Numbered from the stretch's first letter, positions 1-9,054 are shown. The stretch: 64,000 nucleotides of DNA from Bacilli bacterium (GCA_028708945.1 JAQVXV010000001.1:62001-126000), one strand, 5' to 3'. Notes: generated by a model not told the origin, from the sequence alone. Translations and numbers: made by a program.

Positions 1-246
1 ACACCAGATAAATTTCATATTCATCATCAATTATTAAATAAAAATTTTAATCAAGTTCAAACTGTTTTAATTATCTATTTTATAAATATTCTTTTTGCTA
101 TAGCGTCAATAGTATATGTACTAGAAGATAGGGTATTAGGATATATTATATATGGAGTATTAATTTTGATAGTCGGAATTTTTGTATTAAAAACAAATGT
201 TGTATTTGAACAAAAGAAAGCATTAAAATCTAAAAAAGATAGTTAA
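1..246 (+). CDS. C-terminal end of a WecA/TagO/MraY-type glycosyl-1-phosphate transferase (partial)
   Basis: Frame 1 is open from the window edge to a TAA, giving about 81 residues; the 5' part lies outside the window. The visible protein begins TPDKFHIHHQLL, which matches the conserved cytoplasmic HxHH loop near the C-terminus of the polyprenyl-phosphate GlcNAc-1-phosphate transferase family (WecA, TagO). Two hydrophobic membrane segments and a short Lys-rich tail follow, as expected. In this family the enzyme transfers a sugar-phosphate to undecaprenyl phosphate at the membrane, starting teichoic acid or polysaccharide synthesis. Substrate cannot be told from the fragment. Confidence 0.75.
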   Translation, partial: TPDKFHIHHQLLNKNFNQVQTVLIIYFINILFAIASIVYVLEDRVLGYIIYGVLILIVGIFVLKTNVVFEQKKALKSKKDS

Positions 247-300
247 TGCTTTTTTTGTATAAAAAAACCTATATTACCAATAATAAACATAGGTGATATT

Positions 301-1002
301 ATGGAAATATGGGAAACAATTTTAAGAAGTTTAATATCTATTTTAGCATTATTTTTAGTTACAAAAATAATTGGTAAGAAACAAATCTCCCAACTCAGTA
401 TATTTGATTACGTTATTGGGATCTCAATTGGTAATTTTGCAGCTGAAATGACTATTAATTTAGAATCACATGAAACAAATGGAATAATAGCAATGGCTGT
501 CTTTGGGACAGTTGCTTATGCAATATCTTTTATCTCTATGAAAAGTATATGGATAAGAAGATTTTTCTATGGAGTACCTACTATAATAATTCAAAAAGGA
601 CAAATTCTTTATAATAATATGAAAAAAGTTAAAATGGATGTAAACGATCTATTAGAGCAATGCCGAATAAATGGTTATTTCGATATCAGTCAAATAGATT
701 ATGCCATATTAGAGGCTAATGGAGTACTCAGTATTTTGGCAAAACCAGACTATGAAAACGCTAAATTAAAAGACATTAATAAAAAAGTAGCAAGGCAAGG
801 TATATTAGCAAACATCATTATTGATGGAAGCGTCATGGAAGAAAATTTAAAAATAATTAAAAAAGATGAACGCTGGTTAAAACAACAGTTAAAAGTAAAA
901 GGTTATGAATTAAATGATATTTTATTAGCAACAATTGATGAAGAAGAAAATTTAGTTTTCTTTAAAAAAGAAATGACTACTTCTAAAGATGTTTTAGAGT
1001 AG
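301..1002 (+). CDS. DUF421 family membrane protein (YetF/YcaP-like)
   Basis: 233 residues. The first about 85 residues hold hydrophobic segments with the family's typical KIIGKKQISQLS and FDYVIGISIGN stretches. The soluble part has two lobes as in YetF-type proteins, ending in a charged region. An AGGTGAT ribosome binding site ends a few bases before the ATG. DUF421 proteins are membrane anchored with a cytoplasmic domain; several Bacillus members are made in spores, but the function is unsettled. A hairpin overlapping the stop codon ends the transcript. Confidence 0.88.
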   Translation: MEIWETILRSLISILALFLVTKIIGKKQISQLSIFDYVIGISIGNFAAEMTINLESHETNGIIAMAVFGTVAYAISFISMKSIWIRRFFYGVPTIIIQKGQILYNNMKKVKMDVNDLLEQCRINGYFDISQIDYAILEANGVLSILAKPDYENAKLKDINKKVARQGILANIIIDGSVMEENLKIIKKDERWLKQQLKVKGYELNDILLATIDEEENLVFFKKEMTTSKDVLE

Positions 1003-1008
1003 TTTTTA
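975..1008 (+). terminator. Rho-independent terminator after the DUF421 gene
   Basis: An imperfect inverted repeat (GACTACTTCTAAA against TTTTAGAGTAGT, one bulge) overlaps the stop codon and is followed by TTTTTAT. Confidence 0.6.
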
Positions 1009-1017
1009 TATAAAAAA

Positions 1018-1036
1018 AGAAGATATAAAATATCTT
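1018..1036. repeat. Short perfect inverted repeat
   Basis: An 8-bp arm GAAGATAT pairs with ATATCTTC around an AAA loop. It is preceded by A-rich DNA, so it would read as a terminator only from the right (minus strand). No minus-strand gene ends here, so its role is unclear. Confidence 0.4.
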
Positions 1037-1107
1037 CAAGCATAGAAAACTTGTTCCATTTCCTATATTTAAAATATAACAAAATTGTCGCTTATTGTCA
1101 ATAACAT

Positions 1108-1136
1108 TTGTAATTTTTTTTTAGAAATAGTATAAT
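1108..1136 (+). promoter_or_regulatory. SigA-type promoter for the 65-aa ORF and HExxH gene
   Basis: TTGTAA and a perfect TATAAT are separated by 17 bp. The next start codon is at 1153, which leaves a leader of only about ten bases. Confidence 0.6.
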
Positions 1137-1152
1137 AAAAATAGGCAATATT

Positions 1153-1350
1153 ATGCGCACTGTTGAATACAAAAAGTTAAAGGTAAGTAAATCAAAAAAA
1201 AATATTAAAGAAGACCAAAAAACAGTCAATACTAAAAAATTATATTACATTAAAAGTAATGAAATTATAATAAATAAAAATTATGTTATATGTGAGGAGT
1301 TATTAAAAAATATTAATTATTTAAATATGTTTTCAAATAAATCGAAGTAG
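1153..1350 (+). CDS. Small basic protein, unrecognised
   Basis: 65 residues, very rich in Lys and Asn, with no membrane segment or motif I recognise. It starts right after a good promoter with only a weak ribosome binding site (ATAGG). It ends 12 bases before the metallopeptidase-like gene, and its last codons overlap that gene's G-rich ribosome binding site, so the two are probably co-transcribed and perhaps coupled. It could be a translated leader rather than a functional protein. Confidence 0.45.
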   Translation: MRTVEYKKLKVSKSKKNIKEDQKTVNTKKLYYIKSNEIIINKNYVICEELLKNINYLNMFSNKSK

Positions 1351-1362
1351 GGGGGATTGCTT

Positions 1363-2721
1363 ATGAAAACGACTGATAATAGAAAGAAAGTAGAAAGAAT
1401 AAACAAACTTTTTGACAATGATTTTGATGCATTCGCGTCAAAAATAAGAATTGGAAAACTTATCGGTATTTTTGATTATGCAAAGAAAAATATTAACACT
1501 TTAGACTTAAATAATAAAATTGAAAAATATATTGGTGATGAGTATTTAAAACATTTATTAAATAAAGAAGGTTTAAGTTTTGCTGAAAAAAAATGGTTAG
1601 TAAGTTATTTGTCTTTATCTTTATCTTTAGAATATGGTATTGATTTTAAAGTAGATAATGTTATTTCTTTTGACATAATAAAAAATAAAACCTTAATTAT
1701 TAATAAATTAAAGATAGTTAATCGATTTATTGGAAATGCCCTTGCATATAAAGAGGAAAAAATAAACAAAAAAACTTTTACAAGCGATTATAGTATAAAT
1801 ATAAACCATAAAAATTTAACTAATCATGAAAAAGAAAATAAAGAAATGTTATCAACCATTAATTTAATAGTTACTTTATTTCATGAATTCACACATATAT
1901 TACAATCGGATGATAAGTATTTTGATATTATGGATAGTAATAATATGATAACTACTAAGGAAGAAATTTTATTAAGAGAAGGGTTTTATTTAGAAAATTA
2001 CGATGATTTAATTATTGAGGTTGAAGCTGATTTAGTGAGCTTTATTAAAACATTAGATTTATATAAGGAATATAGTCCTAAAAGATACGAAGAAAACAAA
2101 ACAATTATAACTGAATATATCAATTTTTATCAAGACAAAAGAGACTTATATATATTGAGAGATTCAGAAGAATATGATTTAGGTGAATTGATAATTGCAA
2201 AGCATTCTGATCAAAGAATCAAAGAAAATCCTAAAATAATAAATTCTTTTTTAGGTCTTAGATATGAGTACGAAAGAGATGGAAATCCTAAATCGGTTGC
2301 AAAACTTATTTTAGAAGAAAATAAATGTAAGGACATATATAAAGATAAATATAAAAATAATAAAGACTTAAAAGACAATTTAAATGATTTTTATTCAAAT
2401 ATTATTTGGACAAGATTAATTAGAGAAGAAATTGATTATGAAAATTTATATTCTATAATTGGTGATAAAGGTTTTACAAGAATAATAAATATTTTAAATT
2501 GGAAAATGAAACAATTGAATCATCGTGATCAAATTAATAAAGATATGGCTAGAGAAAGTGAAGAAACAAGTTATGAATTTTTAAAAAACGGAATGGTTAT
2601 AGATAAAAATAAAGCTAAAAACTATAATTTTAGTGAAGAATTCAAAAACTTTCTTCAAAACAAAAAAAACGAACAACAAGAATTTAAAAAAGAAAAGATA
2701 ATAAATAGTTTACACAAGTAG
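1363..2721 (+). CDS. HExxH protein, putative zinc metallopeptidase of unknown family
   Basis: 452 residues from the ATG that sits 7 bases behind an AGGGGGG ribosome binding site; an upstream in-frame TTG is too close to that site. Residues 174-178 read HEFTH, a zinc-metallopeptidase HExxH motif, and about 40 residues on, EVEAD (E219, E221) could supply the third zinc ligand as in gluzincins. There is no signal peptide or clear membrane helix, so it should be cytoplasmic. The rest is charged and helical with no domain I recognise. Proteolytic activity is an inference from the motif alone. Confidence 0.6.
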   Translation: MKTTDNRKKVERINKLFDNDFDAFASKIRIGKLIGIFDYAKKNINTLDLNNKIEKYIGDEYLKHLLNKEGLSFAEKKWLVSYLSLSLSLEYGIDFKVDNVISFDIIKNKTLIINKLKIVNRFIGNALAYKEEKINKKTFTSDYSININHKNLTNHEKENKEMLSTINLIVTLFHEFTHILQSDDKYFDIMDSNNMITTKEEILLREGFYLENYDDLIIEVEADLVSFIKTLDLYKEYSPKRYEENKTIITEYINFYQDKRDLYILRDSEEYDLGELIIAKHSDQRIKENPKIINSFLGLRYEYERDGNPKSVAKLILEENKCKDIYKDKYKNNKDLKDNLNDFYSNIIWTRLIREEIDYENLYSIIGDKGFTRIINILNWKMKQLNHRDQINKDMARESEETSYEFLKNGMVIDKNKAKNYNFSEEFKNFLQNKKNEQQEFKKEKIINSLHK

Positions 2722-2776
2722 ACAAAATCACCTATAATTAAAACTTTTAGTGTGCTAAAATAAAATTGGTGATGAT

Positions 2777-3214
2777 ATGAAAAGGCATTTCTGTGCTTCT
2801 GTTTTTGTAATAAATCCAGAAAACAAAAAAATACTTTTAATTAAACATAAAAAATTTAAAAAATGGGTACAACCTGGAGGGCATATTGAAGATGATGAAA
2901 CACCTGAAGAAGCAGCTTTAAGGGAAGTGTATGAAGAAACTGGAGTTCGAGTTAAGTTATTAGGAACAAGATTTCCAAGAGAAGATGACTTTATAAGACC
3001 TTTAGGAATCCAAAAGAACAGAGGTTCAAATGGTGATTTGCATGTCGATATCACTTATGTTGGTGTACCTATAAATAGAGATCAGTTAACTTTAAATAAG
3101 GAAGAAGCTACTGATATTAAGTGGTTTTCAAGAAGTGAATTAGATGAAATAGAATTGTTTCCCGACATAAGAATAAATATGGATTATATTTTAAGAAAAC
3201 ATTTTGGAGGTTAA
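2777..3214 (+). CDS. Nudix hydrolase
   Basis: 145 residues. A complete Nudix box runs from about residue 35 to 57: G35, E41, then REVYEETGV, matching Gx5Ex7REUxEExGU. The Glu residues bind the metal that activates water to cleave a nucleoside diphosphate linked to another group. The substrate cannot be read from the sequence; the PGGHIE and WVQPGG surroundings resemble the general MutT-like clade. An upstream GGTGAT ribosome binding site sets the ATG. The next gene starts one base after the stop, so the two are one transcription unit. Confidence 0.9.
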   Translation: MKRHFCASVFVINPENKKILLIKHKKFKKWVQPGGHIEDDETPEEAALREVYEETGVRVKLLGTRFPREDDFIRPLGIQKNRGSNGDLHVDITYVGVPINRDQLTLNKEEATDIKWFSRSELDEIELFPDIRINMDYILRKHFGG

Positions 3215-3215
3215 G

Positions 3216-3893
3216 ATGAGTTGGTTGAATATTGTTTTAACTGTACTTTCAATTTTTATTCCGGTTTTTGCAACAATTTATACAGTAAATAGTAGGATTA
3301 AAAATGAAAATAGAGAAAATCATATGCCATTTATTGTTTTAGACAAAATAGAATCATTAAGAAAATTAGATGAATCTTCTTATTATTTAACACCTGTAGG
3401 AAAAAACTTTAGAGAAAATAATCCTAATTTTGTTTATGAATCAATATCTAAAAAAAATGCAACACATGTTAAATTTTGGTTAAAAAATATTGGTTATGGA
3501 GTAGCAACTAATATCAGATTTTATGATTTAGGAACCGGGGATACCATATATGGAACCCAAGCAAGTAATAAAGAAAAAAATCAAAAATTATTTACAACCT
3601 TTGATATTGCAAGCAGTGAAACAAATAAGGTTCAAGCTAAAATAATAAGTCATGTCGATAAAATAAAAAAAGGAATCGTTAGAGAAGATAACATTAAGTT
3701 ATTATGTGTTTATAAAGATTTAAATGAAAACTGTTATGATTTTATTATAAACATAAATATTAAAGGTAATGGCTATTATGATTTCTTTGCATATCAAAGA
3801 TCAAGTAGAAGTTATATTAGATGGATTAAGGAAAATAAAAAAAGGTATGAAAAAATTATTAAGAATTATTTGAATAAACAAAGGATAGTATAA
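3216..3893 (+). CDS. Membrane-anchored protein, unrecognised
   Basis: 225 residues from the ATG just behind GGAGG, which itself lies in the 3' end of the Nudix gene. One N-terminal membrane helix (about residues 2-24, SWLNIVLTVLSIFIPV...) is followed by a soluble domain of about 200 residues with alternating beta-like segments and a basic tail. No catalytic motif is visible. Position implies co-expression with the Nudix hydrolase. Confidence 0.6.
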   Translation: MSWLNIVLTVLSIFIPVFATIYTVNSRIKNENRENHMPFIVLDKIESLRKLDESSYYLTPVGKNFRENNPNFVYESISKKNATHVKFWLKNIGYGVATNIRFYDLGTGDTIYGTQASNKEKNQKLFTTFDIASSETNKVQAKIISHVDKIKKGIVREDNIKLLCVYKDLNENCYDFIININIKGNGYYDFFAYQRSSRSYIRWIKENKKRYEKIIKNYLNKQRIV

Positions 3894-3905
3894 ACTATCT
3901 TTTTA
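3881..3905 (+). terminator. Terminator after the Nudix operon
   Basis: GATAGT pairs with ACTATC across a short loop containing the stop codon, followed by TTTTT. Confidence 0.6.
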
Positions 3906-3934
3906 ATGATTTAATCTTAAATTGTTAAAAAATG

Positions 3935-3964
3935 TTTACATACTGTTGTTTTGTGTGTTATAAT
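3935..3964 (+). promoter_or_regulatory. SigA-type promoter for typA
   Basis: TTTACA and TATAAT with an 18-bp spacer. The start site would fall about 20 bases before the typA start codon, just ahead of its AAGGAAGTG ribosome binding site. Confidence 0.6.
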
Positions 3965-3991
3965 AACGCAGTCTTAAGGAAGTGTTTTTTT

Positions 3992-5803
3992 ATGAAAAAA
4001 ATTAAAAATATAGCAATAATAGCGCATGTAGACCATGGTAAAACTACTTTAGTTGATAAACTTTTAAGTGCTGCTGGAAATTTTAGAGCTAATGAAGAAG
4101 TTGTAAAACGTGTAATGGATTCTAATGAAATTGAAAAAGAAAGAGGAATTACAATATTAGCAAAAACAACAGCAATTGATTATAAAGGTTATCGTATTAA
4201 TATTTTAGATACACCAGGACATGCTGATTTTGGAGGCGAAGTTGAACGTATTATGAATATGGTCGATGGCGTTCTTTTAGTCGTTGATGCTTTTGAAGGC
4301 CCAATGCCTCAAACCAGATTCGTGTTAAAAAAGGCTTTAGAAGCTTCAGTAACACCAATTTTAGTAGTAAATAAGATTGATAAAGAATCTGCAAGACCAG
4401 TTAAGGTTGTAGATGAAGTAATTGATTTATTTATCGAACTAGGAGCTGATTTAGAACAATTAGACTTTCCGGTTATCTACGCTTCTGGAATTGCAGGAAC
4501 TACTAGTTTAGAACCAGATCTTAGTACTCAAGTAGAAACAATGGAGCCTATTTTAGACTTAGTAATTGATTATATCCCAGATCCTAAAGTAACAGAAGGA
4601 ACTCTACAATTTCAACCAGCGCTTTTAGATTATAATGATTATGTTGGTAGAATTGGTATTGGATTAATTAAAAGAGGAAAAGTCAAAGTTAATCAAATGG
4701 TTTCTTGTGTTAGATTAGATGGTAGTATTAAACAATTTAGAGTTCAAAAATTATTTGGATTTTTAGGACTTAAAAGAATTGAAATAGATGAGGCTAATGC
4801 AGGTGATATTGTAGCAATAGCAGGATTACCAGATATAAGTGTAGGTGAAACTGTTTGTGAAATTGGAAAAGAGGAGGCCCTACCTCCTTTAAGAATAGAT
4901 GAACCGACATTACAAATGACTTTTTCTGTTAATAATGGACCTTTTGCAGGTAGAGAGGGTAAATTATTGACTGCTAGAAAAATTGCTGAAAGATTATTTA
5001 AAGAGACAGAAAGAGATGTATCTTTAAAAGTATCTGAAGGTGAAGGAGAGTCGTGGATAGTATCAGGACGTGGAGAACTTCATTTATCTATTTTAATTGA
5101 AAATATGCGTCGAGAAGGTTTTGAATTACAAGTTTCTAAACCAGTTGTTATTATCAAAGATATAGATGGTATAAAATGTGAACCATATGAGGAATTACAA
5201 ATTGAAATTCCTGAAACTTATGTAGGAACTGTAATAGAAAATTTGGGACTAAGAGGTGCTATTTTAGAGAGTATGGTAAGTGTTAACAATCAAACAAGGT
5301 TGTTATATACAATTCCATCTAGGGGATTAATCGGTTTTACTACTGATTTTATGACAATAACTAAAGGTTATGGAATTATTAATCATACTTTTAAAGAATA
5401 TCGCAAATTTGAATCAATCGAAGTAGGATTTAGAAAATTAGGGGTTCTAGTTTCGATGGAAAATGGTAAATCAACAGCTTATGCTTTAGGTCAATTAGAA
5501 GATCGTGGATCTATGTTTATTGAACCAGGAACAGAAGTATATGAAGGTATGATTGTTGGTGAACATAATCACGATAATGATTTGGCAATTAATGTTGTAA
5601 AAGGAAAAAATTTAACTAATACAAGAAGTTCTAGTAAGGACCACACTGTTGTTTTAAAAAGACCAAGATTAATTACATTAGAATATGCATTAGATTATAT
5701 AAATAATGATGAATTAGTTGAGGTTACTCCTTCAAATATAAGGATGCGTAAAAAAATATTAAGAGCTAATGATCGTAAGAGAGATTCTCAAAAAGGTATA
5801 TAA
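3992..5803 (+). CDS. typA: Translational GTPase TypA/BipA
   Basis: 603 residues from the ATG 8 bases behind AAGGAAGTG; an upstream in-frame ATG at 3932 lies inside the promoter. The G domain shows AHVDHGKT (P-loop, residues 11-18), [11 protein letters not shown] and NKID. EF-G-like domains II, III and V follow, then the TypA-specific C-terminal region with the conserved NTRSSSKDH and [11 protein letters not shown] stretches. Length matches the family. TypA binds the ribosome and assists subunit assembly and stress or cold growth. It is a single-gene unit closed by a strong terminator. Confidence 0.97.
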   Translation: MKKIKNIAIIAHVDHGKTTLVDKLLSAAGNFRANEEVVKRVMDSNEIEKERGITILAKTTAIDYKGYRINILDTPGHADFGGEVERIMNMVDGVLLVVDAFEGPMPQTRFVLKKALEASVTPILVVNKIDKESARPVKVVDEVIDLFIELGADLEQLDFPVIYASGIAGTTSLEPDLSTQVETMEPILDLVIDYIPDPKVTEGTLQFQPALLDYNDYVGRIGIGLIKRGKVKVNQMVSCVRLDGSIKQFRVQKLFGFLGLKRIEIDEANAGDIVAIAGLPDISVGETVCEIGKEEALPPLRIDEPTLQMTFSVNNGPFAGREGKLLTARKIAERLFKETERDVSLKVSEGEGESWIVSGRGELHLSILIENMRREGFELQVSKPVVIIKDIDGIKCEPYEELQIEIPETYVGTVIENLGLRGAILESMVSVNNQTRLLYTIPSRGLIGFTTDFMTITKGYGIINHTFKEYRKFESIEVGFRKLGVLVSMENGKSTAYALGQLEDRGSMFIEPGTEVYEGMIVGEHNHDNDLAINVVKGKNLTNTRSSSKDHTVVLKRPRLITLEYALDYINNDELVEVTPSNIRMRKKILRANDRKRDSQKGI

Positions 5804-5829
5804 AAAAGAGATTATTATCTCTTTTTATT
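5803..5829. terminator. Bidirectional terminator between typA and ddl
   Basis: AAAAAAGAGAT pairs with ATCTCTTTTT over a four-base loop, with A-run on one side and T-run on the other, serving both convergent genes. Confidence 0.75.
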
Positions 5830-6799
5830 TTAATAAGAATGTTATTAATTCTTTATAAGTGTAACCATAATCGATGAAAAGGGAAGGATACATACTGATT
5901 TCTGTAAATCCTGGAGAAGTATTTATTTCGTTTAAATATATTTCTTTGTTTATTTGATCATAGAAGAAGTCAACTCTTGATAAACCTTTAGCGCCTATTC
6001 CATTAAAGGCATTTATAGCATATTCTTGTATTTGTTTTTTAATTTCTTTAGGAATATTAGCAGGAATAATTGTTTTTGAATTGCTATTATTGTATTTGGC
6101 CTCATAATCATAAAAAGCATTAGCGGGTATTATTTCACCTACATCAGAGGCAAATACTTTTTTATTTTCAAGGATAGCACATTCTAATTCTTTACCTTTA
6201 ATAAATTTTTCAATAATAACCTTTTTATCTATTTTTTTGGCATCTTCTATAGCTTGAATTAATTGTTTTTTGTTATTAACTTTAGATACTCCTATCGAAG
6301 AACCGCTATTACATGGTTTTACTATCATTGGATATTTTATCATAGTTTCAATTTCTTTAATCTTATAGTTGTCTTTAATGCAAATATAAGGAACTTGTGG
6401 TATTCCTAAAAAATTAAATATTATTTTAGAATATTCTTTATCCATTCCTATTGCAGAAGCCAAAACATTAGGACCAACGTATTTTATATCAAACATTTCT
6501 AAAAAACCTTGTAATTTGCCATCTTCACCACTGTTTCCATGTATTATTGGAAATACGATATCATATTCTAAGATAAAAGAAACAATGTTTTCAATTTCTA
6601 AAGTTTCTTTTAAATGCCAATTTTTATCTAATATATTTATTTCATCTTTATATATCAACCATTTTCCTTCTTTAGTAATACCTACAGAAGTTACTTCAAA
6701 CAGTTGATAATCAATGTTTTTTAATATTGATTTAGCAGATTTACATGAAACTTCGTGTTCATTGGATTTTCCCCCAAACAAAAGGAGAACTTTTTTCAT
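5825..6799 (-). CDS. ddl: D-alanine--D-alanine ligase
   Basis: 324 residues. The N-terminus (LLFGGKSNEHEVS) is the conserved first motif of Ddl; ATP-grasp features follow, including PCNSGSSIGVSKV, the metal-binding RVDFF and the LNEINTSPGFTEISMYP stretch near the C-terminus. It joins two D-alanines for the UDP-MurNAc-pentapeptide. It is somewhat shorter than common Ddl enzymes of about 350-370 residues. The ATG follows an AGGTGAT site. Whether it makes D-Ala-D-Ala or a depsipeptide cannot be decided by eye; nothing around it suggests a vancomycin-resistance cluster. Confidence 0.95.
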   Translation of the reverse strand: MKKVLLLFGGKSNEHEVSCKSAKSILKNIDYQLFEVTSVGITKEGKWLIYKDEINILDKNWHLKETLEIENIVSFILEYDIVFPIIHGNSGEDGKLQGFLEMFDIKYVGPNVLASAIGMDKEYSKIIFNFLGIPQVPYICIKDNYKIKEIETMIKYPMIVKPCNSGSSIGVSKVNNKKQLIQAIEDAKKIDKKVIIEKFIKGKELECAILENKKVFASDVGEIIPANAFYDYEAKYNNSNSKTIIPANIPKEIKKQIQEYAINAFNGIGAKGLSRVDFFYDQINKEIYLNEINTSPGFTEISMYPSLFIDYGYTYKELITFLLK

Positions 6800-6904
6800 A
6801 ATATCACCTAAGTAATTATATGTATGTTGTGCTAATTTTAGAAATATAACATAGTATATATAGTGAAATATAAATATATTTACAAAAAATATTTAAAAAA
6901 TGTC

Positions 6905-6933
6905 TTGCTTTATTTAAAATAAAGTGTTATATT
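6905..6933 (+). promoter_or_regulatory. SigA-type promoter for the zinc-ribbon gene
   Basis: TTGCTT and TATATT with a 17-bp spacer, leaving a leader of about 105 bases before the start codon. That leader contains no structure I could assign. Confidence 0.45.
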
Positions 6934-7044
6934 AATATTGCTTTGAAATGAGAAGCAAAAGAATGATTTAAAAACTATTCACACTTCCTTTTTTTGAAGT
7001 CCGTTAATAATTGTTAAATCAAATAAAAAAAGGAGGTACTTTAA

Positions 7045-7209
7045 ATGGAAAAGAAAGACAAAAAAATCATTTGTAAAGATTGTGGCAACGAATTCGTTTT
7101 TACTGTTGGTGAACAAGAATTCTACGAAGAAAAAGGTTTTACTAATGAGCCAGTAAGATGCAAAGAATGCAGAATGGCAAAAAGAAATAACAGCAATAAT
7201 AGAAGATAA
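7045..7209 (+). CDS. Small zinc-ribbon protein
   Basis: 54 residues, preceded by a perfect AGGAGG. Four cysteines in two CxxC pairs (ICKDCGNEF and VRCKECRMAK) about 30 residues apart form a typical zinc ribbon; the middle has an acidic QEFYEEKGF stretch and the tail is basic (RNNSNNRR). This pattern matches small cytosolic zinc-ribbon proteins common in Firmicutes, some encoded next to cold-shock genes. A nucleic-acid or ribosome partner is plausible from the basic tail but not shown. The strong ribosome site and own terminator suggest good expression. Confidence 0.85.
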   Translation: MEKKDKKIICKDCGNEFVFTVGEQEFYEEKGFTNEPVRCKECRMAKRNNSNNRR

Positions 7210-7231
7210 GCTTTGTAAAAAGCTTTTTTTT
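7207..7231 (+). terminator. Terminator after the zinc-ribbon gene
   Basis: AAGCTT pairs with AAGCTT around a short loop and runs into eight T residues. Confidence 0.75.
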
Positions 7232-7883
7232 ATTGATAATTTTTTGAAAATATTACTTTATCATCAATTATAGAAGGAATTATTGTAATAGATAAATCAT
7301 TTTCAGTCTTAAAGGAAATTTTAATATTTTTGTTATCTAAAGGATAATCTGTTCTTATTATAATGGTATCTGATATCTTATTAGAAGAGTAGATAAGATC
7401 TACTTCATTATTATTTTCAAGCATATTGATTTTAAAATTGTATAAATCAATTTGACTATTAATGATGAAGTTTTTATTTGTGTTATTTATCTTAATGTTA
7501 GTGTTTTTTTCATTATATTCAAAATTATCACTATAGCTTATTGTATAAAATTCTCCATTAGTATAGTATTTATATGTTTTTTCTAATTCATTATATAAAA
7601 AGTTGTCAGTTACAGTATAACAGGTATCATTATTGTGAAAAGATATGGTTTTATCGATACTAAAGTTATATACATTATCTTTAGTAGTAATAATTAAATT
7701 ATTATTTTCTAAACTATCTTTGTAACATTTTTGAAAATCAATCTTATTTAGATAATCAATTAAAAAATCTTCTTTATTTAAGACGATATCCTTATATTTT
7801 ATTTGTTGTACGTTATCTAAATGTAAAGTATTTTGATTACAACCTGTAAAAATAAGAATAAAAAATAGTAAAAACACGTACAT
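7230..7883 (-). CDS. Putative lipoprotein, unrecognised
   Basis: 217 residues starting at the ATG right behind GGTGAT; another ATG four codons upstream would include that site. The N-terminus is a lipoprotein signal: hydrophobic VFLLFFILIF then the lipobox TGC at about residue 15. The mature part is Asn-, Lys- and Ile-rich with repeating beta-like segments and no known motif. It lies downstream of the cotJ genes on the same strand, but a hairpin separates them, so membership of that unit is uncertain. Confidence 0.65.
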   Translation of the reverse strand: MYVFLLFFILIFTGCNQNTLHLDNVQQIKYKDIVLNKEDFLIDYLNKIDFQKCYKDSLENNNLIITTKDNVYNFSIDKTISFHNNDTCYTVTDNFLYNELEKTYKYYTNGEFYTISYSDNFEYNEKNTNIKINNTNKNFIINSQIDLYNFKINMLENNNEVDLIYSSNKISDTIIIRTDYPLDNKNIKISFKTENDLSITIIPSIIDDKVIFSKNYQ

Positions 7884-7913
7884 TTTATCACCCATAGTTA
7901 TTATGCTAAGAAA

Positions 7914-7938
7914 TCAAAAAAATACTCTAATGAGTATT
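7914..7938 (-). terminator. Terminator after cotJC
   Basis: On the minus strand AATACTC-ATTA-GAGTATT is followed by TTTTT, directly after the cotJC stop. Confidence 0.65.
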
Positions 7939-8495
7939 TATATCTTTTTTTCTAAGTAGTAATTTCTTAATTCTTTAAATCTTTGATAATGAACGATTTC
8001 GCGTTGGCGCAAAAATGATAATGGTGCTATAATGTCGTGATCGTTTGTTAAGTCCATGAGATGTTCATAAGTTGCTCTTGCCCTTTGTTCAGCAGCCATA
8101 TCACTTTCTAAATCAGCAATATAATCACCACTTGCATCAATGTATGATGTGGTGAATGGAACTCCATTAGCATCATTTATAAATAATGCGTGATCATGTT
8201 GTGCAAAATGACCACCTAATCCTGCTTCTTTTAATTCTTCAATAGTAGCGCCTTTCATAAGTTGTGATATCATAGCTGCTATCATTTCCCAATGTGATAG
8301 TTCTTCATTACCGATATCAGTTAATAAAGCTTTACCTTTTTCATCTGGCATTGTATATCTTTGATTTAAATATCTAGTTGCTGCCGCTAATTCAGAATCT
8401 GGTCCACCATATTGTGCCATTAGATATTTAGCCATCTTTAAATCTTTATTTCTAATATTAACTGGAAATTGTAATCTTTTTTCATATGCCCACAT
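7938..8495 (-). CDS. cotJC: Spore coat protein CotJC (manganese-catalase family)
   Basis: 185 residues, close to the usual CotJC length of about 190. The start MWAYEKRLQFPV and the segments QYGGPDSELAAATRYL, DIGNEELSHWEMIA and FLRQREIVHYQRF carry the Glu and His ligands of the dimanganese catalase fold. In Bacillus the CotJ proteins are made in the mother cell and sit in the inner coat. Here it follows the CotJA-CotJB fusion gene by six bases on the same strand, matching the known cotJ operon order. Confidence 0.95.
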   Translation of the reverse strand: MWAYEKRLQFPVNIRNKDLKMAKYLMAQYGGPDSELAAATRYLNQRYTMPDEKGKALLTDIGNEELSHWEMIAAMISQLMKGATIEELKEAGLGGHFAQHDHALFINDANGVPFTTSYIDASGDYIADLESDMAAEQRARATYEHLMDLTNDHDIIAPLSFLRQREIVHYQRFKELRNYYLEKKI

Positions 8496-8501
8496 ATTTA
8501 C

Positions 8502-8942
8502 CTACCTTTCCCAAGGCCAAGGATTCTCGTTCCATGCCCATGGTAATTTTGCTAGAGCGTCACTATTTAAAGATAGTGGCCCGTATTTATTCTCATATTG
8601 ATTGACTAGATTATTTTTTTGAAAACGATATTGATTGTATAATTCAATCATTTTTTTATCATTAGAATAGATATCTAAATATAAATTTAAATCTACAAGT
8701 GCAAAATCTAATGAATTGATGGTCGTTAATAATTCTGCTTGTTCATTAAGTGGTTCAATTTCAAATGGTGTTGCTACTCTATACGGGTTGTATAAATTAG
8801 GAAATAAGTTACCTCTTATATAACCTTGGTATGGATTATATAAACTTATTTGAGCATCATTTTGATCAAAGCTAGGCTGATTGTATAAGTTATTGTTATA
8901 ACTATAATAATCTTGTGTTGAATTGTTAATATGGTTATTCAT
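8502..8942 (-). CDS. CotJA-CotJB fusion spore coat protein
   Basis: 146 residues behind a strong GAGGAGG site. The first about 40 residues are Asn-, Tyr- and Gln-rich. Residues of roughly 33-55 (YNPYQGYIRGNLFPNLYNPY) resemble CotJA. From about residue 65 the protein matches CotJB: EQAELLTTINSLDFALVDLN, then LYLDI, NQYRF, KYGPLSL and the terminal WAWNENPWPWE. In Bacillus these are two separate small proteins of about 80 residues each. A single frame without an internal start argues for a real fusion. It is followed directly by cotJC. Confidence 0.85.
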   Translation of the reverse strand: MNNHINNSTQDYYSYNNNLYNQPSFDQNDAQISLYNPYQGYIRGNLFPNLYNPYRVATPFEIEPLNEQAELLTTINSLDFALVDLNLYLDIYSNDKKMIELYNQYRFQKNNLVNQYENKYGPLSLNSDALAKLPWAWNENPWPWER

Positions 8943-8959
8943 AATTACCTCCTCAGTAA

Positions 8960-8968
8960 TAAATTATG
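8960..8968 (-). promoter_or_regulatory. Possible mother-cell sigma factor -10 element before cotJ
   Basis: The minus strand reads CATAATTTA, matching CATANNNTA of SigK-like and close to SigE-like -10 boxes, six bases before the GAGGAGG site. No convincing -35 was found. Similar boxes precede the coat-like genes at 15414 and 30393. Confidence 0.3.
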
Positions 8969-9025
8969 AAATAGGCAGATTGTGGAATGTATAAATGCCT
9001 ATAAATAAGAATTGTTATAAAATAG

Positions 9026-9054
9026 TTGCAAAAATTCAGAAAGTTTGATAAAAT
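9026..9054 (+). promoter_or_regulatory. SigA-type promoter for tRNA-His
   Basis: TTGCAA and TAAAAT separated by 17 bp; the expected start is about ten bases before the mature tRNA. Confidence 0.65.
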
